A program made the position numbers and the translations under genes. 64,000 nt of DNA from Dioszegia crocea (lineage: Eukaryota > Basidiomycota > Tremellomycetes > Tremellales > Bulleribasidiaceae). The stretch covers positions 90,465-154,464 of the forward strand of contig BCKK01000003.1 in NCBI GenBank assembly GCA_001600615.1, in the 5' to 3' direction. The notes under the pieces were generated by a model that saw only the letters and a program-made list of their open reading frames with translations, was not told where the DNA came from and did not search any database. Positions 1-12,436 of this stretch are shown in pieces; position 1 is the first letter of the stretch; the number at the start of each line of letters is the position of its first letter.

Positions 1-112
1 CAAAGCGTCCATCGATATCTTTATGACTGTTCGAGAAGAGTACGAGACGAGTTTGGCGAAGGGGGAAGAGATTTCGGGGATTCCACCGAGTTACGCAAAG
101 TGGTATTGGTGA
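1..112 (+). CDS. 3' end of an unidentified protein gene
   Basis: A reading frame enters the window at base 2 and runs 36 codons to a TGA at 110-112. The visible residues (ending GIPPSYAKWYW) show balanced charge and codon use typical of a real C-terminus. No family is recognisable from so short a piece, and the start and function lie outside the window. It converges on the clathrin light chain gene on the other strand. Confidence 0.5.
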   Translation, partial: KASIDIFMTVREEYETSLAKGEEISGIPPSYAKWYW

Positions 113-784
113 GGTCTGGTCAGTGGACAGGGGCGGGAGCAGGGACCATGCGGCTGTAATCTGGAGCTGAGTGGCAGCTGGGCGTGTGTGTGAAGATGGG
201 GAAGGGACGGGAAATGGGTAAACCCAGAGGGGGAAGACTCATCATCATTCAACCTAGCATAGTGCATTATATCGACCATCATTTGTAAGCATAATCATAA
301 CGACTGTAGAATCTGCAGAGGGCGTGAAAGGGGTATGGCGGTCTGGTGTACTGATTGAAGCGGTCCTGCACTGCGGTACTGTGGCTTCCAGCTGGCCTGA
401 GCACACAGCTCGTCGTGCTGGCTGGTGGAAGCCAGGTATGTTCGCGGCTGAGAATGACTGCACTAGCGTATGCCCTGAGCATCGACGTGCGGCGGAGAGG
501 ACATGTATCAATCTATGAGGCCCGCCTCTTACGCAATTCTCGCCGATACTACTTCACCCAAACGGCCAATCCAGGTCTAATTCAGATCGTATCGCATCAT
601 CACTAGGGATTATTCTAGGTGTCTCGTTGGATGGGTTCGGAATGTACAAACTTTTCGGGTTCCCCTCGTCTCTGATCAGCCCCTCTCTGGACCTCTCAAA
701 TCTCACACCCCCACTGATCTCCATCCATTCCACACTCGGTCCCTCCTTCGATCCACGTATCCAGATCTCCTCGTCTCGTCTAGC

Positions 785-1947
785 CTAAAAGCCCGCTGCG
801 CCTGGGGCCTTGTCTCCCTCCCTCTTTAGCGCCAGGAGGATTTCTTTCATCCGCGCGAGGTCTGAACCGCCTGGGACGGATGGGCGGATGGTTTTGGATT
901 CTGGATTGTTAGCTGTGCACGTAGAATTGTGCAGGATGGCGATGTGGTGGGCAGAAATAATGAGAAGGAAAGAACGGAAGAAAGCGCTTCAAATACGCCT
1001 GAGACCTGTCTTCCGAAACATCCTCAAAGTCGCAACCCAAGCCTGCCAATATAGGTCAAGAACAGAGCAACCAACTCACGAGAATTCTCCAAACTGATCA
1101 AATCCGCAATCCTCTCCCACGCTGAACCCTTCGCAATCCCCTCACTAAGCTTCTCAACAAACACCGCTTCGTTTTCCCTTATCGTCAGCCCAAACCCAAG
1201 ACGCCCAACTCACTTATTCTCCCTAATACTCCTCTCCTTCTTCTTATTATAATCCTCATAAAACGCATCAATGCTCTTCTCGGCCTTATCCTTCATTTCA
1301 TCCCTGCGCTTCCTGTCGCGCTCGTCCCTAGCTTTAATCTCCGCCTGCTGGGATTCGCGCCATTTCTTGATAGGCTCCGTGTCTTCTTCCGTGGCGGGAA
1401 GGGTGTTGTTGAAGCGCGGAGCGGGTAGGACGGATGATGAGCGGGGGACAGGGGAAGGGGCGGAAGGGTATGGAGAGGCGCCGTAAGGCTGAGGAGCTAG
1501 GGCGTTGAATTTGGGTTTGGCCTAAAATCAGCCAAAGCTTTAGGAAGAGTCCTACAGTTTCGTATGAGACTTCGCCCGATAAGTCAGGGAAAGCACTCTC
1601 GAATTGCTCCCTCTCCACATCGTCCGTCCCACCCGCTCCAGTCACTCGGACCTCTGTTGATCCGCGCCCTTCATCCAAGTCTGGGAAAGCTGAAATCCCT
1701 TTCGGCGCCGAAGGGGCAGGAGCAGGAGCTGATTGCGGTTCATCTGATATCAGCATTGCCTACATTGACACATACCAAAAGATGGGAAGTCGTCGATACC
1801 GCTCGGAGCGGATGGGGCTTGGCCGGATGAGAAGAGGTCCGCGTCGTCGCCTGTGGGTCAGTTCTGGCTTGTTTTTAACGCTTGAAAAGACCCACCTAGA
1901 GCGGCCTTTTCACGGGCTAGGAAATCTGCCATAGGATCGTCAGACAT
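785..1947 (-). CDS. CLC1: Clathrin light chain
   Basis: Regulatory subunit of the clathrin triskelion that coats vesicles at the plasma membrane and trans-Golgi. The ATG at 1947 opens with MSDDPMADFLAREKAALGG. Exons: 1947-1896, 1850-1776, 1743-1556, 1521-1214, one starting at 1177, and a last one ending at the TAG at 785. The N-terminal third is acidic and holds two FPDL-type motifs (ISAFPDL, ESAFPDL) like the conserved N-terminal block of light chains. A Pro/Ser linker follows, then a long Lys/Arg/Glu coiled coil (KKWRESQQAEIKARDER) that would bind the heavy chain. The C-terminus ends ARMKEILLALKREGDKAPG. Introns are 31-45 nt with GCTGAT/CTGAC branch points. The family call is firm; the exact borders of the two 3'-most introns are less sure. 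Confidence 0.88.
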
Positions 1948-3509
1948 GATTGCTGGGGTTGATGTATGTATAGGTAGGGTGAGTAAAGGTGAGGTATGGT
2001 AGGGCGAGGTATGTAGTACAGCTTGCAGCTTGGGTGGTGGACGCGCAGCGGCGATCCCCGAAATACCCAATAGGGCTTTTCTATAACGCCGCAATATCCC
2101 GAACCTTTGCGAATGATGTGTGATACCCCTACAGATTTCGAGAGTCCACCTTATCTTGCAACCATCGCTCTCCTTGCATCTTATGAGCATCTCGACGAGT
2201 TCCGCAGAAGTGTCTTCGTTATCAGATTCGCCTCGTACTGATGCTCTTGCAAAGCTAAAAATCACTACCCTTCACTCGGGACGAACGACAGGGAGAGGGC
2301 TCGCGCTCGGAGGGTGTTTCAAGCGCAGAGTCTGCCCTTGACCTCTTCTCCCGCTTTTGGTCCTCGACGCGTGACTGACGTTCAGATGCATACTGATACT
2401 GCTACTGACCGTCGGGATGAGGCGAGATCGATGCCGTACCCTGCTGATTGGGGCCGATCAGGCGCAAACACCGTCCTCGGTGGTGAATGTGAATTTTAGA
2501 GAAGCCACTCAAGATGACCGATTTACTGATCCAAACCGAAGTCTGCAGTGAGCTAATATGGACTGCTGTACCCTTTGACTGCTCTGATTTGGCTGTGAGC
2601 TGAGTTAGCCGGAATCTGGAGGCCTGGGGCTGGCGAGACCAAGGTACATCTGGGTTCTGCATCCGTGTGGCGAGGTATCTCCTGCTTAGAACTGATGGAA
2701 CTTCAGCCTTGCAGGCTTCTCGTGGTATATGCTTTACTCTTCACTCACTTCACCTCACTCAAGATCTCTCATGCTGAACTTCAAGGCCACGGAAGGCGCA
2801 ATCAGGCATGCCAGGGGGTGGCAGCTCTGAAACCCCACCGAGAGAAGAAGGCAGTAAGTACGGACGATGAGATAATACAACCTCCACCTTCATCGGTCAG
2901 CTTCGACCTTCAAGAAGCATGCATCGAGGACTCGCCCAACTTCACGCGCCACACACCGAGCACCATCGCAATGATCGCTCGCATCGACCTCCTGCCAGGC
3001 TCCTGGACGGTGACGCTTACCACGTTGGCTCGACTCTCGAGCTTGAATGCACTTTGTCCTTCCGAACATACAGTAGCTGCTCTGGGTATGTACAGCTCAT
3101 TGGCGACTACTCAGCATATATGTGAGCGCAGTATAGAGCCATTTCGGCGATCGCCGAATTCCCGCTAATGGTTCGAATTATAACGCCGTAAAATCCCGGA
3201 ACGTTAAAACACCGCGCAAGCATAACTTCGAATCCCCCCGTGGGTTCCCAAAATCCTCCCTATCCAACATCTACCATTGCCTAGGCCGATCAGCTCACAA
3301 CAGAGATACCCTGAGTGTGGGGTCTGCATATCAAAGTCATCGACATGCTACTGCGAGGCTTAGTTCCGATTGAATCAAGCAGGAAAGCCAAGATTTGAAG
3401 CTGGATGCGCAACTCTTGATGGTTCCTGTGTCCGGTCTCGCCTATGAGGCTATGCCCCTCGACCGCGCTTCTTCCGCTGATCATCTCCCATTAGTCCTAT
3501 CCTTCTTAG
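1948..3509. other. Intergenic stretch, no supportable gene
   Basis: Several short open frames exist on both strands, but none has convincing composition, splice sites or a recognisable motif. A 23-24-bp motif at 2082-2104 recurs at 3179-3202 with a few changes. Bases 3220-3245 resemble the 3' half of a tRNA (a T-loop-like TTCGAATC then a possible acceptor strand), but no 5' half is present. I see nothing else. Confidence 0.4.
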
Positions 3510-3881
3510 CGCTGCGCACTGAGCTTGTATTCTGCTACTCATGATAGTGTGATTCCGGGCACGCTATCCGGAGACGCGGCTGACCAACGCGCAGGAGCCG
3601 TCCGTTTCGTCGCCCATCGCAACTCACATGCATTCATTCGTATACCCGATCAGCAGCTGCAGACTCTCCAACTCAAGCTGGTTGATGTGGCAATAGTCCA
3701 CGCAGGTCTATCATCCCACCCACGGGTGAACGAGCTCAATGCGGGTGAGTGCAAGTCTTATATATCCGCCTAATAAGAGTCTCAGCGCTAACGGGGAAGT
3801 ATAGCCGATTTTATGCTTTACTCTCTTCAGTCGTATCTAAGGGTGATGCCGCAGCAACGGAAGGAGATGCGACCGGAGTGA
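3510..3881 (+). CDS. 3' part of a hypothetical gene
   Basis: Two exons can be joined in frame: 3510-3744 (preceded by a CTTAG acceptor) and 3805-3881, separated by a GTGAGT...GCTAAC...TATAG intron, ending at a TGA. The joined 104 codons include YSATHDSVIPGTLSG and finish in a basic tail (MPQQRKEMRPE). The splice sites match those of the proven genes nearby. I could not place upstream exons, so the start is unknown; the phrase around HD faintly recalls the C-terminal motif of histidine acid phosphatases but the rest does not fit. It may be a remnant. Confidence 0.3.
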
Positions 3882-4184
3882 GGCACTATAGGACAGGCCG
3901 AGGAGCTGAAAGAGGTACCCGCGCGGGTCCGGGTAGCTATGCTACTGAATGGAATCTGGGACGAGGACCGATGAGTCCAGTCTAGCACATTCCATGTACC
4001 AACCTAGAAGCCATGCATCAACTTACCATCATACCCGTATCTCTCTAGCTATCCACAGCAGCCATGTTCAGTTACACCCCCAAGGCAAGACCCAAGGACC
4101 CTATACGTCCCCGGAACCTTGGCGCGTCTTCTGAAGCCTCTCCTCCAGCCAAAACTTGCCTCCTACTCTTGACTATACAATACA

Positions 4185-5814
4185 ATGGCCTCCAGCAATA
4201 ATGCTACGCCGGCACCTAGCAGCGCTGGGCCCAGCTCGGGCAAGGGCCGTATATCGACCATGCCCTCAAATTGGGAAGGAGTGATCTCTGCGCCTATGGA
4301 AGAGAATGATGGTGGGTCCACCCATAAACAAACCCTGACAGACAGCATCTATCTTCCTACACTCGCTTTCTCAAGCTCTGGATGCTCACTACTTACCTAC
4401 AAAGTAAGTCCAATCTGCTCCAAAGCTGATACAGGCGCCACTTTCACCTGCTTCTTTACCTATGCGCTACTTCAATTCAAGCCCCACTCGCCCAAAGCAC
4501 CCTATCCCACCTTCTCACCCTATACCCCCCAGCATCCTTATCTAAGATGATGCCCGTCGTCTCTGAGCATCTACCAGTCGATATCCCACTCAAAGCAGAA
4601 GACGACCCAAACGAATTGCCATCCTGGTTCAAATGGCCCGAACACCCCTTGAAGAAAAAAGCGGGATGGGACGATAAACCCCTACGGGGTCTAAGCCGGG
4701 ATGCGATGCGCTTCATCAGTCGCGGGATTGGGCGAAATGGTGGTGTCTGGGCTTTGCTAGATGGTGCGCAGGTCCGAGGCGCTGTTCAGAATCGGAAAAC
4801 TAAAACGGAGGATGAACTCAAGGCCTCTATTGACGGTCCGAAGGCAAAGGGAAAGAAGAGGAAAAGTGGGGTGGGGGATGATGATGATTATTCATTAGTG
4901 GAAGAGGAGGATGAAGATGAGGATCGGATAGAAGGAGTCTCAGGGGTCATTTGTGAGAATGGTTGGGTGATGCTGGGGTCATTTGTGAGGTTGTGGAAAG
5001 CCGATCAGGCGGATCATACGGCGGATGAACCAGATGAGGGTGAGTCTTACTTTGGGCAGGCTAATCCCAGCATGGTCTCCCCTCTTCCTCGCACAGCTAC
5101 CTCACCCTTTCGTTGACCTAGCGCCCGATGATGCCTCGAGGATATTCAAAATTCTCAAAGCGGGTCTTGCAGAGGCGGAGATGGCAGATACAAACTCAGC
5201 CGAACGGTTCCAAAAGCTGGAAATTTCGCGAGATCTACTATCACTCGTATGTCCCCGCTAGATCTGGCTGACTATAGCTCATCGCCCCTTGTATATCGAC
5301 TATAATGGAATTTCACCCACCATCACTGGTCACTGCGCTCATTGACCTCTTTCGACCACTATCCCCTTCTGGCCTATCAACAGGCTTCACCCTAATCCCC
5401 TCCACGTCGACTCTATACCCACACCTCCTCACCATTCTTATCGAAGACTTCGCCGGGGTCAGAGTGAAAAAGGGGCAAGAGCGCAAAAAGAGTGTGGAAG
5501 CTATGCGGCGAGACTTCATGGTCAATTGGTCAAAGGGCCAAGGGGGGGAAGGGAAGACTTTCCCACCGCCCACCATGGGGTATATCAAGGATTTGCTTCT
5601 GCTGCGTCCGGTGGGCAGTGCGGCGGAGGTGGAAGAGAAGATGTCCTGGATGAAGGGTCAAATTGTCGTTTGGGCAGGGGTGAATTATGGGCCGGGATCA
5701 GATTGGAAATTTGGGCAGGATCAGGAATGGGTGGGGAAGTATGAGAAGGCGTCGGAAGGCGATGAGAACGCAGTGGAAATCTTGGATATAATACGCGGGT
5801 CGGTAGGTGCATGA
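4185..5814 (+). CDS. Hypothetical protein, 500 aa, nuclear-like basic/acidic region
   Basis: Five exons join cleanly: 4185-4311, 4346-4403, 4435-5039, 5071-5246, 5278-5814 (1503 nt). Introns are 30-34 nt with GTGAGT/GTAAGT/GTATGT donors and branch points such as GCTGAT and GCTAAT. The ATG at 4185 follows a CT-rich leader. The protein has a Ser/Pro-rich N-terminus and a probably helical segment (residues about 45-90). At about 165-200 a basic patch (KAKGKKRKSG) followed by an acidic run (EEEDEDED) could be a nuclear localisation signal plus linker. The C-terminal half has several Trp-containing helices. No catalytic motif or family is recognised. It converges on the - strand gene ending at 5988, with 173 bp between. 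Confidence 0.8.
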
Positions 5815-5987
5815 GCTGTGCTTGATGGGAGGGAGGGCAGTGTGTCTATGCGCGCGAATCGTACTGTTCTTTGATAACATCCCGTCCGCTTTGACCCGCT
5901 AGCAGACGTGATCCTTGCACAACGTCTGACTGACTGTACCAGAAAAGATGCATCAAATACACTGACTGCCTCAAAGTGCAAACGATC

Positions 5988-6859
5988 TCAAGTGCGGCCA
6001 ACACCTCCGAGCCATCCGCTGATACGCGCCGTCTGAGCATCCACCACCCGACGATCATCCGAGTGCATCTCGGCATCCCCCACGTCGGCCCAACTTGCCA
6101 ATCTCTCCACACTCTCCTCATTCTCAACCTCAAAACCACACCCTTTGAGCTGTCGCAAAGCATCACCCACACTCATCCTCCTCGCCATACCCATCCTCCG
6201 AGCTTCATCCACCGCCTCATCTGGATTCTGCACCGCCCACGTCCTTGTATCCTCCATCAACTCACGCACTGTCCGCTCGACACAGATTCGAACATCGTGA
6301 AGAATTGCCGCTGAAGATTTGGTAGCGAGCGGTGACTGAGATGCATTTGCATCGTCAAGAGCGGTCAGAAGGTCGGTGTCAATCAGTGTCGCAAGTGCAG
6401 TCGGATCACTAAACATTAGCTGCGCAAAGTACTCACTCACAATGGAAGACGAGACTTCAACGCGTTCTTCAGACTTTGCGTCATGATGCTGACGACCTTG
6501 CTGATTGCCTGACCTCCAGGATACGGATGACGCTGAACATCCTCGTCCTTGACGCACTTGGAAACGCGTTTGATGGCGGATTCGACACTTCGCTTCTGGG
6601 ACGATCCGACAGTGCGGTCGAAGATGGACTCGGCGGCGTCGGCACAGTTACCCAGGCTCTGATATAACACCTCGTATTTGTCGACCGGATCAGAGTGAGC
6701 TGAGAACCTTGATGAATAGGTACGGTCGGGGGCTTCGGCCAGGCGAAGCTGCTCCCAGCGGGGATCAACGGCGTCTTGCACTGCTGCATCGAGGCTTTTG
6801 TACAGGTTGTACGAAGCCCCAGCCAAGGTGTCGTCGGCTGATCTCGAAGGGGTGGACAT
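5988..6859 (-). CDS. Unrecognised tandem family, member A (279 aa)
   Basis: Two exons, 6859-6441 and 6408-5988, with a 32-nt intron (GTGAGT donor, GCTAAT branch, TTTAG acceptor) splitting a Phe codon in phase 2; total 840 nt. The protein looks soluble and helical, with no signal peptide or membrane segment. The second half (SVERLASWADVGDAEM) resembles the second half of neighbour B, and the single phase-2 intron is shared with B and C, so these are tandem paralogues. I do not recognise the family. An ATG further upstream at 7015 opens a short frame with a similar SRSADAASRA string ending near a GTGTGA, which may be a first exon or a duplicated 5' end; I prefer 6859. Confidence 0.65.
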
Positions 6860-7145
6860 TGGCAATATGGGATGGGAGGTGGTTGAGTGTATAGGGCTGG
6901 ATTAAGAAGTAGAGGCTGATGAGAGATACTCGCCACCGAGTCAGTCACACCTATTTGAGCTCCGATGGCAAGCTCGCGAAGCCGCATCGGCTGACCTTGA
7001 CTGATGGTCTGACATAATGCGAGCACGTCAACATGAAGGCCGGATGGGCGAAGCCCTGGCAGCTACGGCGTCAAATGGACCTCTCATGTGTCAGCGTCTG
7101 GTGTGCGATAAAGATTTGATACCCCCTCGTCTCGATGTATGCCAC

Positions 7146-7255
7146 GAACGTAATACATCGGTCACTGTACCCTTTTCGCTCACGGTAACGCGGAGGTATA
7201 GAACGTAATACATAGGTCACTGTATCCTTTTCGCTCACGGTAACACGGAGGTATA
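7146..7255. repeat. Two-copy 55-bp tandem repeat
   Basis: Bases 7146-7200 and 7201-7255 are adjacent 55-bp copies differing at only a few positions (for example ACATCGG versus ACATAGG). The second copy overlaps the 3' end of member B on the - strand and provides its last codons and stop, so the duplication either set or preserved that terminus. Confidence 0.9.
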
Positions 7256-8028
7256 CCTTGCGGCGGCGGCCAGAAAATCCTCCTGGCTCTGCTGATACCA
7301 GGACGTCTCATGAGCCCAAGCCGCCAGAGCATCCGTTGTTTGCTGAATGCCGTTGGGTCCGTTCAGCAGCCGTAGTTTGTCGGCTAGGGTACCCATGGCC
7401 GGCGTACCACATGCACGCAACATCCGATTCACGGTATCATCAAGCACAATCCTTGCCACATGAAGCCATTTGGCCAGGATTGCCTGTTCAGGCTGGAACG
7501 TTGGCGTTCTCGCCGAATCGGTACCGCTCTGCGGACTGAAATGTCAATACATGCGAGCGAATTCTTGAGTACACCCACTTACATAGCAGAAGCGGCCGCC
7601 GTGCTCATCATCTCCCCAAGCCATGCCAGTAGGCAGAACGTCTGTTCGCCTGGTCGCCCCAACTCAGTGAGGTGGTCTGACATGCTCGTATCATCAGAGC
7701 ACACTTTCAGGGCGTCCGTTGCTCTCTTGAGACTCGCGAGAGATTCGACATCTCCCTCCGAAGCGGAACAGCCAACAGTGTATCCACCGGTAAGATCGAT
7801 CTCCCCTGCAATCAGGTAATGTGAAGCAAGCCGGCATTGGTATAGCATCTGATCAATTTCGCCAAACCTGTACGTCAACTCGCTCCAACCCGGCTCTCTT
7901 CCCATCGTCTGGAGCTGTTCCAGGGTGCGGCCCGGGATGCTTGTGTGAAGAAGCGCCACACTCAGAATGTCCTCAATGAGAGTGACCATGTGACCGGTCT
8001 GGCGAGAATCAAAGGTGATGGTGGACAT
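7235..8028 (-). CDS. Unrecognised tandem family, member B (248 aa)
   Basis: Exons 8028-7583 and 7535-7235 (747 nt) are split by a 47-nt intron with a GTAAGT donor and CATTTCAG acceptor, in phase 2 as in A and C. Residues about 65-90 (LASHYLIAGEIDLTGGYTVG) align with member C (GAKYIVGGVIDTTGEYAG), the clearest link between the two. The predicted structure is helical; no signal peptide, membrane segment or catalytic motif is visible. The last codons (YTSVLP) and stop lie inside a 55-bp tandem repeat. An 85-bp sequence about 215 bp upstream is repeated in front of member C. Function unknown; family membership is sound. Confidence 0.72.
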
Positions 8029-8240
8029 CGCTGCAGGTACGTTGTGCGGACTCGAATAGGTAAGGTGTATTGTCGGTTAGGAGTGTCGAAGCCTGGATAT
8101 GGTGGAGTGTGCGAGGTTGTTGAAGTGCGCTTGAAGAAAGCAGAAGGGGGATTCGCCACCAACCCTCTTCTTATACCCCAGTGGGCAGCTCGGGCAGGGG
8201 TCCCATCAGCGACCCTGACGGCCCTGACCTGACCTTCTGA

Positions 8241-8325
8241 GCACGCCATAATGTAAGGAACCCGAAACGCGACGTGTCAGTCCAGGGGTCAACGGGTCAG
8301 CTCCAAGGGTGCCCAAGTTGTCCGT
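8241..8325. repeat. 85-bp upstream repeat, copy 1
   Basis: This 85-bp block starts GCACGCCATAATGTAAGGAA and recurs at 9566-9650 with roughly nine differences. It lies about 215 bp upstream of the start of member B, and its partner about 200 bp upstream of member C. That fits duplication of the gene with its promoter, and selection on a regulatory element is possible. Confidence 0.9.
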
Positions 8326-8553
8326 CGCAACATTGCCGACAACAGCACAGGGGGGCGGTGAGGAGTCGTAGACAAAGGAGTACGTATAAGCTTGGAGAGA
8401 CATAAGTCAGATTTGTTTCAGAGCCGTATACGTATCCATTAGAGTTCATACATCAGCTTATCCATCGTCAGTGCAATACTAGCGACTGTTGACATCACGA
8501 GGCCAGACGGAAATACGGACATTTCCCACCCTCCTCTCCAGGCTCCTGAATCA

Positions 8554-9369
8554 CTAGACCACCCTCCCCTCCAACCAAGAGGTCAGTGAATTCCGCTGGT
8601 TCGCGCTCCATTCCTCTATGTCACGAACCTCGTCAGGACGTTCATACAGCCCCTGCATCACCCCGCTCAGGCCCTGAAATCCGCCTTTGTCCTCCAACGC
8701 CATCCCCTCCACATAGTCCTTCAGCGCCCAGGCAAGCAATTGTGTGAGAGCGTGCGGAGAGATCTGAGATTCGTCGGCATTGCAAAGGGCTTTGTCGAGT
8801 GCGGGCATGAGGGAGACGACGGTCCCAAGGTCGGCCGCGGTACTGATGGGTCAGAATCATCAAGCACTGCCCTGAAAGTCGTTTCCTACTCACAAGGGGG
8901 CCTTGCCAGGCGACTGAAGCGCGCAGACCGTGGTGCGAGTCACCACTCCGACCAGATCGATGACTGCTTTGACGTCAGACCCGATGTATTCAGTCTTTGC
9001 CATAAACTGCGTCATCTTGTGTGCTGCATCATTCACCTCGTCCCAATTGTCGGTGCCGGACTTGATCGAGTCCGCGTCGTCTGCCCGCAGGGGGCCAGCG
9101 TACTCTCCAGTGGTGTCGATTACGCCCCCAACGATGTATTTGGCGCCGACGCTGCAGTCCCTCAACTTGAATCCCAGAAAGTCGAGATCATCTTGACTGA
9201 TCTCGAGCTCGTCCCCAGAGGATTGAGCGCGCAATGGAAATTCTCTGAGGAAGCTCTGCGCCACATCGATCAAGGATTCGTACAAGGTCAGCGCGACCGT
9301 CTCAGTTGGAGTGACGAAGAGATAGTTGTCAGTGTCAGGCTCGGCTTCGTTTATGTCAGGCTCAGACAT
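8554..9369 (-). CDS. Unrecognised tandem family, member C (254 aa)
   Basis: Exons 9369-8894 and 8842-8554 (765 nt), with a 51-nt intron (GTGAGT donor, CTGACC branch, CATCAG acceptor) splitting a Phe codon in phase 2 as in A. The N-terminus is acidic (MSEPDINEAEPDTDNYLF). The central segment shares the G-x-IDxTGxY motif and following Asp/Ser-rich helix with B. The second half is helical with Trp residues, ending SWLEGRVV. No known domain is recognised. The 85-bp upstream repeat at 9566-9650 sits at the same relative position as in B. Most likely a cytosolic protein of a lineage-restricted family. Confidence 0.72.
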
Positions 9370-9565
9370 CGGGGTGATGGAGATATGCGTGTATCGATGA
9401 CAGTTGTTGGCGAGAATGTGAGTCTGGGATGGTGTTTGATGACGCGAAGTAGAATTGGTGACCTGTACGAATGGGCACCCTTATCCCTTCTGTACGGCCC
9501 TCTACTCTGCGCGCCCGAGGGAGATACCGAGCGAGTCAGGTCAGAAGCCCGACAAAAGACTATCA

Positions 9566-9650
9566 GCACGCCATAATGTAAGGAACCCGAAACGCGCCCT
9601 GTCCATCCAGGGGTCAACGGGTCAGCGCCAGAGGTGCCCAAGCTGTGCGT
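9566..9650. repeat. 85-bp upstream repeat, copy 2
   Basis: Second copy of the block at 8241-8325, about 89 percent identical by eye, upstream of member C. The run GGGGTCAACGGGTCAG is identical in both copies and is a candidate protein-binding core. Confidence 0.9.
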
Positions 9651-10159
9651 TACAAAGTCTACTCGAGCACACTTACGCCAACATCAAAGGAATCAGCTCA
9701 ACCAGTCAGCCTTATCTGATTCCGTAGCTTGGTGTCCCTTGAAACGTCAATTTGATCGTGTTTCGATCGTGAAGGGCCGATGAGTGAGGCCGCACTATCT
9801 CTGTACGGATGAGCCGTTGCGCCAAGGCATGAAGATTAGCTTATGATCCCGCAGGCCAAGAGTGAGCAGTCTCCATCGATGAGTACAGATCAGAAATCAG
9901 CTCTTGCAGGCGCTATTTCGAGTCACTTTGAGGCATATCTTACCCGATCCACTTCTAATTCATATTCTATCCATACCCCTTTGGTAGCTCGTCAATCCCT
10001 ACGCCCAGCGCCAGGCCATGTCCAGCTCACAGAGCGCTTCCATACCCCTTCGACTCCAAATCCCACCCTATCCTTGGTCCCAAGCACCAGCAAGATCTCC
10101 TTCTATCCCTTCTCCGCTCAAATCCCCATTCTTCAAATCTATTTCAATCCTCGAAGGCA
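9651..10159. other. Spacer between member C and MPK1, no gene seen
   Basis: Short open frames on the + strand around 9843-10233 overlap the 3' end of MPK1 in antisense and have low-complexity Ser/Pro composition. I regard them as chance frames. Nothing else is supportable. Confidence 0.4.
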
Positions 10160-12278
<2,119 letters not shown>

Positions 12279-12436
12279 ACTGACTATGTGTATGTGTGAT
12301 GTATAGTCTGTGAGTGGTTCTCTGACTGCACAGGTTGTTCCGACAGTTCCGACGGAAAGAGCCCGCTGACGTAATAGACCTACTGGCTCAATATTTCCCA
12401 CCAAGCTCTGCCTATACATTCACAATCATCACCCAG
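12279..12436. promoter_or_regulatory. Divergent MPK1 / RPC2 promoter
   Basis: Only 158 bp separate the MPK1 start (12278, -) from the RPC2 start (12437, +). Both 5' UTRs and core promoters must lie here, so the pair probably shares regulatory sequence. A CGTCGGAA-type and a TGACGTAA-like string (about 12340-12375) are visible, but assigning factors would be guesswork. Confidence 0.6.

Noticed and set aside
3215..3250. tRNA-like 3' half (TTCGAATC then a GTGGGTTCCCA-like end)
   Set aside because: The T stem does not pair well and no complementary acceptor or D arm is found upstream.
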